Below are positions 25,095 through 33,664 of a stretch of DNA of 64,000 nt, piece by piece; the first letter of the stretch is position 1, and each line of letters opens with the position of its first letter. The translations under genes were made by a program, and so were the position numbers. Under the pieces are notes generated by a model. The model was not told where the DNA came from. It was given only the letters and a program-made list of their open reading frames with translations, and did not search any database. Source of the DNA: Candidatus Methanoplasma termitum (GTDB lineage Archaea; Thermoplasmatota; Thermoplasmata; Methanomassiliicoccales; Methanomethylophilaceae); NCBI RefSeq assembly GCF_000800805.1, contig NZ_CP010070.1, forward strand, positions 558,001-622,000, read 5' to 3'.

Positions 25095-25502
25095 ATGAAG
25101 TTCAACAATAAAGGGAGCCTCGGATTCCCCGAGGCCATAATGGCGGCGATGATCGTCACCCTTGTGCTGACGATGTACATGGGATTGTTCGTTCTCAATG
25201 CCGCGAACGAGAAGAGTGACCCAGAAGTGAACATCGACCACAGGGTCTTTGAAGGTCTGATACTGGAAGACGGAAAAATAACCGGCGATATCGAACAGCA
25301 ACTTATATCGGAGTCGGAAAGACACGGATACAAAGGGGTATCTTTTACATGCGAGGTTCCTGGGGAGTTCGGGTTCGAGGCCAGACATATTTTGGTCGGA
25401 GAGATGACAGGTAAGATCAGCAGCGAGAGGTTCGTTATGCCTCTGAGGTCTTCCGACGGCAGGACCGTTCCGACAGTGATGGAGGTGGCAGTATGCATCT
25501 GA
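25095..25502 (+). CDS. Pilin-like protein with class III signal, first of pair
   Basis: A 135-residue predicted minor pilin or pseudopilin. The N-terminus MKFNNKGSLGF is a short basic leader ending in Lys-Gly, followed by EAIMAAMIVTLVLTMYMGLF, the hydrophobic helix typical of archaeal type IV pilins. The Glu after the cleavage site is at the expected place. The mature part is small and acidic with no recognisable domain. The ATG at 25095 follows the TATA-like element by 27 nt. The gene overlaps the next pilin gene by 10 bases. Confidence 0.75.
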   Translation: MKFNNKGSLGFPEAIMAAMIVTLVLTMYMGLFVLNAANEKSDPEVNIDHRVFEGLILEDGKITGDIEQQLISESERHGYKGVSFTCEVPGEFGFEARHILVGEMTGKISSERFVMPLRSSDGRTVPTVMEVAVCI

Positions 25503-25933
25503 AAAATAAGAGAGGGATGACGGCAATGGTCGATGCGATGATATTCATCGTCATCATCGGATTGGCCGTCACCGCGATGTTCTCTTTCAACAACAATGAA
25601 AAAGGAACAAACGACGCCTCCTCAATGTTGGAAAGTATTTTCACCGCGAAAATAAGAACGAACGACCTTATCGAGGCCGATGAGTCCGGGCTTGTGGGTA
25701 TTCCGGACATGGTCGCAGTCTTCATCCTCACGGGAGAAGGGACAGTTATTGATTATATCAAGGAAATACTGGACTCGGCGATGCAACGCGACGGCGCATA
25801 TTATATGGAGATAGAGTATCAGGGCAGGACCGTCTCGATCGGGACCGATAAAGGTGATCCTATATCCGGTTCTGTGAAGGAATTCACCGTTACATACGGA
25901 GGTTCGATCAGGACATCGCTTATGCTGTATTGA
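25493..25933 (+). CDS. Pilin-like protein with class III signal, second of pair
   Basis: A 146-residue pilin-like protein. The leader MHLKNKRGM is followed by VDAMIFIVIIGLAVTAMF, a hydrophobic pilin helix with an acidic residue near its start. Its ATG lies inside the end of the preceding gene (ATGCATCTGA), so translation is coupled. The rest is a small alpha/beta domain with TVSIGTDKGDPISG. The TGA stop is immediately adjacent to the convergent apgM stop, with no bases between them. Confidence 0.72.
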   Translation: MHLKNKRGMTAMVDAMIFIVIIGLAVTAMFSFNNNEKGTNDASSMLESIFTAKIRTNDLIEADESGLVGIPDMVAVFILTGEGTVIDYIKEILDSAMQRDGAYYMEIEYQGRTVSIGTDKGDPISGSVKEFTVTYGGSIRTSLMLY

Positions 25934-27172
25934 TCATGCGCCGAACTTCTCCGTGCGTTCGGCAAGGTCCATGCACATCTGCACGATGTACTTTCCTCTG
26001 ATGCGGCCGATGCGGCCGCGGGAGCACCCCGACTCGCTGAATTTGACCGCTTCATCCATTACGTTCCCGGGTGTATAAACAGCGATCGGGACCGGATCTC
26101 CGCTGTGGTCGCCGAGAGAACACGGAGTGCTGTGGTCAGCGGTGAAAACAATGACAAGGTCATCCCTGAAGTTGTCTTTGATATAACCTGCCATTTGGTC
26201 CAGACGCTTCACGACTTCACATTTCCTTATGGGGTCGCGGTCATGACCGCACACATCCGGCGCTTTCACATTCATGAGGATGAAATCATATGTTTTCAGG
26301 GTCTCCATCGCAACTTTCGCTTTTGCGATAAAGTCCGAATTATATCCTCCCGTGCAAGATGGGGGAAGATCGATAACGTCCAATCCGCATATCGCACATA
26401 TTCCTTTGATCATTCCCACACCGGCCACACATGCGGCCTTTAGATCGTACTTCTCGGGAAAAGGTTGTATGTTGGGGAAATCGCCGGCGCCTCTGGGAAC
26501 AATGATGTTCGCCGGGAGCAACCCTTCCTTTACTCTCCTTTTGTTCACCGGATGGTCCTTTAATCTTTTATAGGACTCTTTGACGAATTTGTTGATCACA
26601 TTTGCGGTGAACTCCGCTTCCTTTGTCTTTCCTTTTGCCTTATTCAGCGGGCCGAGGTCGTGGGAATCCACATCGGTCACATCCGGGCTCAGGCCCTTTC
26701 CTCTCAGTATCAGCGCCGCCCTGTGTTCCGTACCCTCTTTAATGATCACTTCGACGCCGTCGATGGTCATTCCGCTGAGCGCTTTGACCAATTCCGTTGT
26801 GTCGGGTTTGTCTATCCTTCCCGCACGTCGGTCTGTGATATTCAGATCGCTGTCGCAGGTCGAAAAATTGCACCTGAACGCAACATCGCCGTATTTCCCG
26901 ATAAGACCTATTCCTGCGGCTTCGAACGGCCCTCTTCCCGTGTAAACCTCAAGCGGATCATATCCCAGTATGGATAAGTGGGACGTGTCGCTTCCCGGAC
27001 GTATCCCTATGTCGACGGTATCGCACGTTCCGGCGATGCCATTCTTTGTGAACCAGTCTAAGTTGGGAGTATCTGTTGCCTGAAGAGGAGTGAGGCCGTT
27101 CAGTTCTTTGCAACCCCTGTCGCCGAGTCCGTCCATCACAACAATGAATATCTTTTTCTTTGTTGCGGACAA
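25934..27172 (-). CDS. apgM: 2,3-bisphosphoglycerate-independent phosphoglycerate mutase (archaeal)
   Basis: A 412-residue archaeal-type phosphoglycerate mutase interconverting 3- and 2-phosphoglycerate in glycolysis/gluconeogenesis, a metal-dependent enzyme of the alkaline-phosphatase superfamily. The first metal ligand is in FIVVMDGLGDRG. PGSDTSHLSILGYDP holds the catalytic Ser region, and the C-terminal metal ligands are in KAPDVCGHD and VIVFTADHSTPCSLGDHSG. Start: TTG at 27172 follows the TGA of the upstream flavoprotein by two bases and has AAAGAGG upstream. A longer frame to 27226 overlaps that gene and is less likely. Confidence 0.9.
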   Translation of the reverse strand: MSATKKKIFIVVMDGLGDRGCKELNGLTPLQATDTPNLDWFTKNGIAGTCDTVDIGIRPGSDTSHLSILGYDPLEVYTGRGPFEAAGIGLIGKYGDVAFRCNFSTCDSDLNITDRRAGRIDKPDTTELVKALSGMTIDGVEVIIKEGTEHRAALILRGKGLSPDVTDVDSHDLGPLNKAKGKTKEAEFTANVINKFVKESYKRLKDHPVNKRRVKEGLLPANIIVPRGAGDFPNIQPFPEKYDLKAACVAGVGMIKGICAICGLDVIDLPPSCTGGYNSDFIAKAKVAMETLKTYDFILMNVKAPDVCGHDRDPIRKCEVVKRLDQMAGYIKDNFRDDLVIVFTADHSTPCSLGDHSGDPVPIAVYTPGNVMDEAVKFSESGCSRGRIGRIRGKYIVQMCMDLAERTEKFGA

Positions 27173-27174
27173 TT

Positions 27175-27753
27175 TCAATCCTCTTTGATCTTTTTGAGGA
27201 TCCAGGCCATGTTCTCTCCGAGACATTTCATGGTCTTTAGGCCTTCTTCATCTTTCTCGAATTCGCCTTCCGCCCTGGCCGTGCTTACGTTCCAATAGGA
27301 TGAGCCGATCGTTATCATCTCATTTACCGAGAAGAAGTGATTGATGGTGTCGAATGCATGTATACCGCCGGCGCGCCTCATAGGAACGACCGCCGCCCCT
27401 ACTTTCCTTCTGAGGGCCATTCCGTTCGGCCTTGTGACATACCCGGAACGGTCGATGAGTGCTTTCGTCTCCGCTGTGACATCGGCGAAATATGTGGGAG
27501 AACCTATGATTATACCATCGGCATTGACCATTTTCTGTATGCACATATTGAGGACGTCGTCGTCCATGATACAGCGCATGTTCTTGTTCTTCCCGCATGC
27601 GCCGCAGGCTCTGCATCCGTGAAGATCCTTTCCGCCTACCTGTATCATCTCGGTCTCTATTCCTTCCGCATTCAGAACCTTGAATACTTCCTTGATCATG
27701 TGGCTGGTGTTGCCCTCTTTTCTGGGGCTGCAGTTAAAACCTACTACCTTCAT
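27175..27753 (-). CDS. Iron-sulfur flavoprotein (NADPH-dependent FMN reductase family)
   Basis: A 192-residue flavodoxin-fold protein. The N-terminus MKVVGFNCSPRKEGNTS is the FMN phosphate loop. HGCRACGACGKNKNMRC is the compact four-cysteine motif of Isf-type iron-sulfur flavoproteins, which in methanogens pass electrons from ferredoxin to small acceptors, including oxygen or peroxide in some studied members. GSPTYFADVTAETKALIDR is the second flavin-binding stretch. GGTGA precedes the ATG. It is in an operon with apgM. Confidence 0.85.
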   Translation of the reverse strand: MKVVGFNCSPRKEGNTSHMIKEVFKVLNAEGIETEMIQVGGKDLHGCRACGACGKNKNMRCIMDDDVLNMCIQKMVNADGIIIGSPTYFADVTAETKALIDRSGYVTRPNGMALRRKVGAAVVPMRRAGGIHAFDTINHFFSVNEMITIGSSYWNVSTARAEGEFEKDEEGLKTMKCLGENMAWILKKIKED

Positions 27754-27962
27754 TTAATCACCTGATATTAACTGCCTAAATACCTTACAAATAAATAAAA
27801 GGCTCTTGCAAAAATTGAGTGGAAACTGTGCGTGTCGATTCCGCACAAAGGCTATGGATCCACGCCGTTCAAAACAATCTCCGAGGCCGTATACGGAATC
27901 GTCATCAAGCTCCTCCGCCTGCTCAGGAACTCATTTTTCGTTGCCGTTCATTGCGACGACGA

Positions 27963-28499
27963 TCATATTATCGCAACCATCTGGTTCAGTTCTTTGTCTA
28001 AATTCTTCCTGATGAACGTGAACCCGCAGGAATCGTAATAATCAATCAAACTGTCCCTGCAATCGAGTCTGACAACTCTGCACCCGAACATCTCTTTACC
28101 TTTTGCGAAAGTATGGAAAGCTTGTTTGATCATCTCTCTTCCGAATCCTCTCTCGACGCCGTCCGCCTTCGCCAGTTGCCCCAGGAGGTAGGCTTGTGCA
28201 ATATTGTCGCTGACATTCATCAGTTTGAATGTCTTTTTAGACACACTCTCTTTTTCCACTGATAAACATTTGATCGCCAGTGTGAAGAATCCATTGATCA
28301 CATCTGCGCCGGTTGCGTCCTGCCCTAACGCAAGATGCGTTCTGGATATGCTTTCGCTGTCGTGTCTTATCGCACTTCTTTTCAAAAATTGTTCGGCAGC
28401 GGGTTCTGCCGAACATTTGAACGAGGACAAGAATGCGTGAAGATTCTCTTCACCGATCTCGGCCTTCAACTTGTCAAGTCTGGTGACGTATAAGCTCAT
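27963..28499 (-). CDS. GNAT-family toxin of toxin-antitoxin module 1
   Basis: A 178-residue GCN5-related acetyltransferase. LGQLAKADGVERGFGREMIKQA is the acetyl-CoA-binding segment and SLIDYYDSCGFTFIRK is the typical C-terminal motif of GNAT toxins of the TacT/AtaT group, which acetylate aminoacyl-tRNA in the bacterial cases studied. It overlaps the upstream antitoxin gene by four bases (ATGA). A second, similar module lies about 900 bp upstream on the same strand. Toxicity is inferred from arrangement. Confidence 0.75.
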   Translation of the reverse strand: MSLYVTRLDKLKAEIGEENLHAFLSSFKCSAEPAAEQFLKRSAIRHDSESISRTHLALGQDATGADVINGFFTLAIKCLSVEKESVSKKTFKLMNVSDNIAQAYLLGQLAKADGVERGFGREMIKQAFHTFAKGKEMFGCRVVRLDCRDSLIDYYDSCGFTFIRKNLDKELNQMVAII

Positions 28500-28720
28500 T
28501 CAGGGACACTCTCCCCGAATTGCTCCGCTTTCTTCCTCTGTCTTTCAAGCCTCTCTTTGAGTTCGGGAATACGTTTTTCTCCCTCCTCGAGTACTTTCAT
28601 TATGTCGTATTCGGGAACGAACGGGCCTCTCCTTTCCGCGGCCTCGAAAGCTTCCTCTAATCTCTTCCCCTGTTCACGGGTCTCTATCACCAGCATCTCA
28701 TAGAACGATTCTATCGGCAT
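28496..28720 (-). CDS. Antitoxin of GNAT module 1
   Basis: A 74-residue, highly charged helical protein upstream of and overlapping the GNAT gene. It begins MPIESFYEMLVIETREQG and carries RRGPFVPEYDIMKVLEEGE, which recurs nearly unchanged in module 2. No ribbon-helix-helix is obvious by eye, but size, order and four-base overlap fit an antitoxin. AGGTG lies upstream of its ATG. Confidence 0.65.
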   Translation of the reverse strand: MPIESFYEMLVIETREQGKRLEEAFEAAERRGPFVPEYDIMKVLEEGEKRIPELKERLERQRKKAEQFGESVPE

Positions 28721-28759
28721 GTTTTTGTCACCTCTTTCTCAATTTACGTTCCGAGTATT

Positions 28760-28786
28760 TAGTGCAGATATACTACAGGTATACTG
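28760..28786 (-). promoter_or_regulatory. Probable operator upstream of TA module 1
   Basis: An imperfect palindrome, ATATAC-N5-GTATAC, lies within about 100 bp that are nearly identical upstream of both modules. Autoregulation by the antitoxin or complex is the usual reason for such a site; this is inference. Confidence 0.45.
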
Positions 28787-28865
28787 ACTTCCTTTCAGTA
28801 GTTAAAATTTGTTGCGCAGAGGGCTGTCAGTAAATCTTTTTTGGTGCCGTTCATTGCGACAACGA

Positions 28866-29405
28866 TCATATTATCGCGACCATCTGGTTCAGTTCTTTGT
28901 CAAAATTCTTCCTGATGAACGTGAACCCGCAGGATTCGTAATAATCGATCAAACTGTCCCTGCAGTCCAGACGAGCAACTCTGCATCCGAACATCTCATT
29001 GCCTTTAGCGAAGTAGTGAAAAGCGCGCTTGATCATTTCTCTTCCGAATCCTTTCTCGACACCGTCCGCTTTTGCAAGCTGTCCCAATAGGTAAGCCTGT
29101 GCGATCTTATTATTGACATTCATCTGTTCCAATATATCTTTGGGAATGGGATCGTATTCTTCGACCGAGATACACTTTATTGCAAGTGTGAAGAAACCTT
29201 TGATTGTGTCCAACCCAGATTCGTCCTCTCCTACTGCAAGATAAGTTCTGGATATGCTCTCTCTATCGTGTTTGATGGCTGTTTTCTTAAGAAAGCGTTC
29301 AGCTGCAGGTTCGGCTGAGCATTTGAATGTGCTAAGGAGATTATTAAGATCATCCTCTCCGATGTCTGCCCTTATTTCATCAAGCTTTCGTACAGAGAGA
29401 TTCAT
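28866..29405 (-). CDS. GNAT-family toxin of toxin-antitoxin module 2
   Basis: A 179-residue paralogue of the module 1 toxin, alike along its whole length. It has LGQLAKADGVEKGFGREMIK and YYESCGFTFIRKNFDK. The last 60 or so codons are closest to module 1 (RKN-DKELNQMVAII). It overlaps its antitoxin gene by four bases. Divergence in the N-terminal half suggests the two toxins may now differ in partner specificity. Confidence 0.75.
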   Translation of the reverse strand: MNLSVRKLDEIRADIGEDDLNNLLSTFKCSAEPAAERFLKKTAIKHDRESISRTYLAVGEDESGLDTIKGFFTLAIKCISVEEYDPIPKDILEQMNVNNKIAQAYLLGQLAKADGVEKGFGREMIKRAFHYFAKGNEMFGCRVARLDCRDSLIDYYESCGFTFIRKNFDKELNQMVAII

Positions 29406-29626
29406 TGAGACTCGCTCTCCCTTCTCTGTTCAAATTCTGCTCTCCGCTTTTCGAGTCTCTTCTTAAGCTCGGGGTTGTCCTTCCTGTCTTCTTCGAGCAA
29501 CTTCAAAACGTCGTACTCCGGGACGAACGGCCCCCTCTTTTCCGCTGCCCTGAAAGCTGCCACTAAATTCTCCGCTGCTTCCTTGGTATCTATCACCATC
29601 ATCTCATAGAACGATTCTATCGGCAT
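29402..29626 (-). CDS. Antitoxin of GNAT module 2
   Basis: A 74-residue paralogue of the module 1 antitoxin: it begins MPIESFYEMMVIDTKEAAE and has RRGPFVPEYDVLKLLEED. The N-terminal 12 residues and the GPFVPEYD core are the conserved parts, while the C-terminal tail (where antitoxins usually bind the toxin) differs most. Confidence 0.65.
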   Translation of the reverse strand: MPIESFYEMMVIDTKEAAENLVAAFRAAEKRGPFVPEYDVLKLLEEDRKDNPELKKRLEKRRAEFEQRRESESQ

Positions 29627-29669
29627 TTTTTGTCACCTCTTTCTCAATTTACGTTCCGAGTATTTAGCA

Positions 29670-29695
29670 CGGGTATATTACATGTATACTAACTT
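29670..29695 (-). promoter_or_regulatory. Probable operator upstream of TA module 2
   Basis: GTATAT-N5-GTATAC, the counterpart of the module 1 site, sits at the same distance from the antitoxin start. Confidence 0.45.
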
Positions 29696-29949
29696 CCTTT
29701 CAGTAGTTAAAATTTGTTGCGCAGAGCCCCGGTCTTTGAGTAGGTAAAAATGCGGTTCGGATCGATGTGACTGTGATAATTCATGGGATATCTCTGCAGT
29801 GATGGCCACTGATGGTTCGATCGTCAACTTATCGGGACGATGGTCACGAACGATCCCCGCCCTCTTAGGGGTCGGACGGGATCATTCGAACATATTGTAA
29901 AACATTGCCGCGGCTGTACTCTCTGTGTATGAACTTGAAATGAAAATGA

Positions 29950-29967
29950 ATGGGAGCCTGCTCCCAT
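29950..29967 (-). terminator. Hairpin terminator after the acyl-CoA synthetase operon
   Basis: A perfect 8-bp stem, ATGGGAGC-CT-GCTCCCAT, lies 60 nt past the synthetase stop. On the minus strand it is followed by a T-rich run. The rest of 29731-30027 holds a second inverted region around 29850-29890 and no gene. Confidence 0.5.
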
Positions 29968-30027
29968 GTTAAGATGAGGTTTTGTTCTGAATTATGTCTC
30001 GTGATCCGTTTGGACCGTGCGACCTTA

Positions 30028-31677
30028 TTATTTCGCCCACATCTTTGCCGCCGTCTCTCTGAGCTTGAATTTCATTATCTTGCCGCTTGCCGTCATAGGA
30101 TACTCTTTAACGAAGGCGACATAGACCGGGGTCTTGTATCTCGCTATCTTCCCGCGGCAATAATCCTTGATATCGTCTGCGGTCAGGTCGTATCCCTCTT
30201 TCAGTATTATGAAAGCGCCGGGTACCTCTCCGTATTTGTAATCCGGTACACCGACCACCTGCACATCTTTGACCCCTTCGACGTGGTGAATGAAATCCTC
30301 CAATTCCTTCGGATAGATGTTCTCCCCGCCCCTGATGATCATATCTTTTATCCTTCCGGTGACCGCAAAGTATCCGTCCTTATCCTTCACTCCGATGTCC
30401 CCGGAGTGCAGCCATCCATCCTCGTCTATTGCTTTGGCGGTCTCTTCCGGCATTTTATAGTACCCTTTCATAACATTGTGTCCGCGGCAGCAGAATTCTC
30501 CGGGTACACCGACCTCGCATATCTTTCCTGTCTCATTGTCGATTATCTCCACTTCTATCCCGGGTATCGCCTTTCCGACGGTAGAGCACTTCTTTTCGAT
30601 GCTCGGCTCGTCGTACATCGATTGGGTCATTGCAGGAGAGGATTCCGTGAGACCGAACACGATCGTCACTTCTCTCATGTTCATCCTTCTTACCGCTTCC
30701 TCCATCGTCTTTGTGGGGCAGGGAGAACCGGCCATTATTCCCGTCCTGAGGGTGCTGAAGTCGAATTTATCGAACATTTTGTTCTCCATTATCGATATGA
30801 ACATGGTCGGCACTCCGTATAAGGCGGTGCATCTTTCTTTTTCGATCGACATCATCACTATCAAAGGATCATATTCTTCGACTATCACCATCGCCGATCC
30901 GTGGTTGATGCATGCCATCACCCCCAGGCTGCATCCGAAACAGTGGAACAGCGGGACAGGCAGGCAGACCCTGTCATTCGAATCGAAATTTTGATTTATC
31001 CCCACCCAGTAGCCGTTGTTCCCCAGATTGAAGTGGGTAAGCATGACGCCTTTGGGGAAGCCGGTGGTACCGGATGTGTATTGCATATTCACTGTGTCGT
31101 TCGGGGTAAGTTCTTTCTGCCTTTTTTTGTATTCTTCATCGGTGATCTGACATGCCATCAGCATCACCTCTGGCATCGAGAACATTCCGCGGTGTTTTTC
31201 CGAACCGAGGAACATCACTCTCTTGAGGTGCGGGTAATTCTCCGACTTCAGCATCCCTCTGGGCTGGACCTTGAGTTCCGGTACCAGCTCATAAAGGATC
31301 GCCACATAATCGGAATCCCTGCTGCCGTTGATGATGAATATATTCTCTGTTTCCGATTGGCGGAGAATGTAATCGATCTCTTTTGATTTGTTATTTGTAT
31401 TAATTGTAAGCAGTATGGCGCCGATCTTCGCTGTGGCGAACTGCAAAGCTACCCAGTGCGGTACGTTCGTTGCCCAGAGAGCGACCTTCTCGCCTCTTTT
31501 GACACCCATGGCCATAAGTCCTTTGGCAATGGTGTCAACGGTCTCCTTGAACTCCTTCCACGTCTGCCTGTAATCTCTGTCGACATACACAACAGCGTCG
31601 TTGTCCGGGTACTTGGCGACGACCTCGTCGAGCAGCTGACCCAGCGTCGCTTCCCTGGTTATATTTTCCCTCGGCAT
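30028..31677 (-). CDS. AMP-forming acyl-CoA synthetase
   Basis: A 549-residue member of the adenylate-forming ligase family that activates a carboxylic acid to its acyl-CoA. The P-loop-like motif is YTSGTTGFPKGVML (about residue 195), A5 is FGLTESSPAMTQ, A7 WLHSGDIG, A8 GRIKDMIIRGGENIYP, and the A10 catalytic lysine is in TASGKIMK. It is the last gene of the vor operon, nine bases after the cupin regulator, with TGAGGTC before its ATG. Together with VOR this suggests that imported branched or aryl acids are activated and then reductively carboxylated to 2-oxo acids for amino-acid synthesis. The true substrate cannot be read from sequence. Confidence 0.88.
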   Translation of the reverse strand: MPRENITREATLGQLLDEVVAKYPDNDAVVYVDRDYRQTWKEFKETVDTIAKGLMAMGVKRGEKVALWATNVPHWVALQFATAKIGAILLTINTNNKSKEIDYILRQSETENIFIINGSRDSDYVAILYELVPELKVQPRGMLKSENYPHLKRVMFLGSEKHRGMFSMPEVMLMACQITDEEYKKRQKELTPNDTVNMQYTSGTTGFPKGVMLTHFNLGNNGYWVGINQNFDSNDRVCLPVPLFHCFGCSLGVMACINHGSAMVIVEEYDPLIVMMSIEKERCTALYGVPTMFISIMENKMFDKFDFSTLRTGIMAGSPCPTKTMEEAVRRMNMREVTIVFGLTESSPAMTQSMYDEPSIEKKCSTVGKAIPGIEVEIIDNETGKICEVGVPGEFCCRGHNVMKGYYKMPEETAKAIDEDGWLHSGDIGVKDKDGYFAVTGRIKDMIIRGGENIYPKELEDFIHHVEGVKDVQVVGVPDYKYGEVPGAFIILKEGYDLTADDIKDYCRGKIARYKTPVYVAFVKEYPMTASGKIMKFKLRETAAKMWAK

Positions 31678-31686
31678 GATACGACC

Positions 31687-32238
31687 TCAGAAGGGAACGT
31701 ATATCACGGCCAGTATCTCGGCCGGACGATTGTCCGCTGCGCTTACCTTATGAGGCACGAGAGAATTATAGTACACTGTGTCCCCCGGTCCGAGAGTATG
31801 CTTCTCTTTGCCGTATGTCAATTCGATCTTTCCCGAAAGGACCATGATGAATTCCTCTCCTTCGTGCGATGATAATTTCTCTCCGCATGCCGGGTCGATC
31901 CTTATGAACATGGGGTCCATGCTTCTGTCGATCTTACCTTTACCCAGAGGGAAATAATGGTAGTGGGATTTCCCCTTCGATCCCTCTTCCTCTTTCTTCG
32001 AGGCTTTTGTTATCAAAGGATCCTTCACTTCAATATCGTCTGTGAATGTCCCGAGGCGTTTGCCCAATGCTCTTGACAGCTTGATCAACATTCCCACGGC
32101 CGGGTATGTTCTCCCCTCCTCGACATCTTTGATAAAGGCAACATCCAGCCCTGCTCTTTCGGCAAGTTCCTCCTGTGTGATGCCCAGCCTCTCTCTGTAC
32201 ATCCGGATCCTTGAGCCAACCTTATTTGTTTCTTCCAT
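31687..32238 (-). CDS. XRE-family regulator with C-terminal cupin domain
   Basis: A 183-residue transcription factor. Residues 8-62 form a helix-turn-helix (RERLGITQEELAERAGLDVAFIKDVEEG). Residues about 110-180 form a cupin barrel (SSHEGEEFIMVLSGKIELTYG, then LGPGDTVYYNSLVPHKV). Proteins of this layout bind small metabolites in the cupin and control nearby genes. Its place between vorA and the synthetase suggests that it senses an acid or CoA-ester and regulates this operon. AGAGGAAG precedes the ATG. Confidence 0.85.
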   Translation of the reverse strand: MEETNKVGSRIRMYRERLGITQEELAERAGLDVAFIKDVEEGRTYPAVGMLIKLSRALGKRLGTFTDDIEVKDPLITKASKKEEEGSKGKSHYHYFPLGKGKIDRSMDPMFIRIDPACGEKLSSHEGEEFIMVLSGKIELTYGKEKHTLGPGDTVYYNSLVPHKVSAADNRPAEILAVIYVPF

Positions 32239-32251
32239 TGTTCTTCCTCTT

Positions 32252-33664
32252 TCAGTTTATATTATCCGATATCCATTTTTTAGCAGCCTCGAACACCCTC
32301 ATGTTCGGTTCCACCAGTGCGGGCTTTGCAGAGAAGCTTTCCGCAAGTGCATCCTTGATATTCTTTTCGCTGAATGGTAAGAGGCCCAACCCCGTCATCG
32401 CCCCAAGGAAAGCGGTATTGCTTGCTTTGGGAACACCGCTCTCGTTCGCGACAGCCGAGGCGGGGAAGGGTATCACTCTTACTCCGGGTGGAGATTTTAT
32501 ATCGGCTTTTATTGACGCCTCAAAAAGTAAAGTGCCCCCCTTTGCTACGGTGGGGGCGAATCTCTCCAGCGACGGCTGGTTCATGGCGATCAGCACATCC
32601 GGGTCATCAACGGTGGGCGACCCGATCTCTTTGGCCCAGACCCTGACGGCGCAGGAGGCGGAACCGCCCCTCTGCTCGGGGCCGTAACTCGGCATCCAGG
32701 AAACGAATTTTCCTTCCGATGCGGCCGCTTCCGCTACTACCAGTCCAAGGCTCAGGATGCCCTGCCCTCCGAAGCCGGAGAATTTGAACCTCCTTTCTCT
32801 GAATGAAGGATTATACTTCATGGGTACCGTTTCTTTACCGCCGGCCATCAGTTCTTTCACGGTCTTATGAGGAACATTCTTAGGTACCGGTGCCGCTTTT
32901 TCCGATCTGTCCTTGAAATTCCCGAGGGGGTAGGTCTTCTCCATTATTTGGGTGAATGACTCCGCCGCTTTGACCGGGTCCTCCCTCATGTTGTTCGGAC
33001 ATGGGGAGAGTATCTCTACGAATGCGAAACCTTTCTTCTCTTTTTGGATCTCGAGAGCTTTCCTTATCGCTTTCTTTGCCTGCATTATCCTTTTGGTATC
33101 GGCGACCGATACTCTTTCTATGAACACCGGCGCTTCCAGTGTTTCGAATACCTCGCAAACCCTCAGAGGATACCCTGCCGCAACGACATCCCTTCCATAT
33201 GGGGTTGTTGTTGTGACCTGGCCTTCCAGTGTGGTCGGTGCCATCTGCCCGCCGGTCATAGCGAAAAGTGCGTTGTTCACAAAGAATAACGCGAAATTCT
33301 CCCCTCTGTTCGCTGCCTGGAAAGCGTTGTTGAACCCTATCGCTCCCAGATCTCCGTCTCCTTGGTATGCGATCACCGGTTTATCCGGCAAGACCCTGGA
33401 AAGGCCTGTGGCAACTGCGGATGCCCTTCCGTGAGGTGCGGAAATATGCCCGCAGTCGATATAATAATAACAGAATGTGGCGCATCCGACCGGCCCCACA
33501 AATACGGAATCATTCTGTATGCCGAGGTCGGCCATCGCCTCTCCTATGAGTTTAAGGATTATTCCGTGTCCGCAGCCGGCACAATAGTGTGTTGCACGAT
33601 CGTCGCCGGCTTCCCTCCCATTGCGGGAAAAGTGCTCGTACATGCCTGTAGCTCTTTTTATCAT
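32252..33664 (-). CDS. vorA: 2-Ketoisovalerate ferredoxin oxidoreductase, fused TPP and gamma subunit
   Basis: A 470-residue fusion of the thiamine-diphosphate (beta) and gamma subunits, as in methanogen VorA. Residues 1-270: THYCAGCGHG and the TPP motif GDGDLGAIGFNNAF ending in FVNN. Residues about 300-470: the gamma domain, FSGFGGQGILSLG and SYGPEQRGGSASC. The enzyme interconverts branched 2-oxo acids with acyl-CoA, CO2 and reduced ferredoxin. Indolepyruvate or 2-oxoglutarate specificity is possible in this superfamily. It overlaps the vorB stop by four bases, with GGGAGGG upstream. Confidence 0.85.
   Translation of the reverse strand: MIKRATGMYEHFSRNGREAGDDRATHYCAGCGHGIILKLIGEAMADLGIQNDSVFVGPVGCATFCYYYIDCGHISAPHGRASAVATGLSRVLPDKPVIAYQGDGDLGAIGFNNAFQAANRGENFALFFVNNALFAMTGGQMAPTTLEGQVTTTTPYGRDVVAAGYPLRVCEVFETLEAPVFIERVSVADTKRIMQAKKAIRKALEIQKEKKGFAFVEILSPCPNNMREDPVKAAESFTQIMEKTYPLGNFKDRSEKAAPVPKNVPHKTVKELMAGGKETVPMKYNPSFRERRFKFSGFGGQGILSLGLVVAEAAASEGKFVSWMPSYGPEQRGGSASCAVRVWAKEIGSPTVDDPDVLIAMNQPSLERFAPTVAKGGTLLFEASIKADIKSPPGVRVIPFPASAVANESGVPKASNTAFLGAMTGLGLLPFSEKNIKDALAESFSAKPALVEPNMRVFEAAKKWISDNIN

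Larger units (their letters stand above)
27963..29730 (-). repeat. Tandem duplication of a GNAT toxin-antitoxin module
   Basis: Module 1 (27963-28820) and module 2 (28843-29730) repeat in the same order and orientation, including about 100 bp of upstream sequence (TTTACGTTCCGAGTATTTAG and TCAGTAGTTAAAATTTGTTG in both). Gene order, gene lengths and overlaps are the same. Confidence 0.85.

Noticed and set aside
27806-27962. Short frames downstream of TA module 1 suggesting a gene remnant.
   Set aside because: They are too short and without recognisable motifs. The matching part is simply the conserved 3' end of the GNAT gene.
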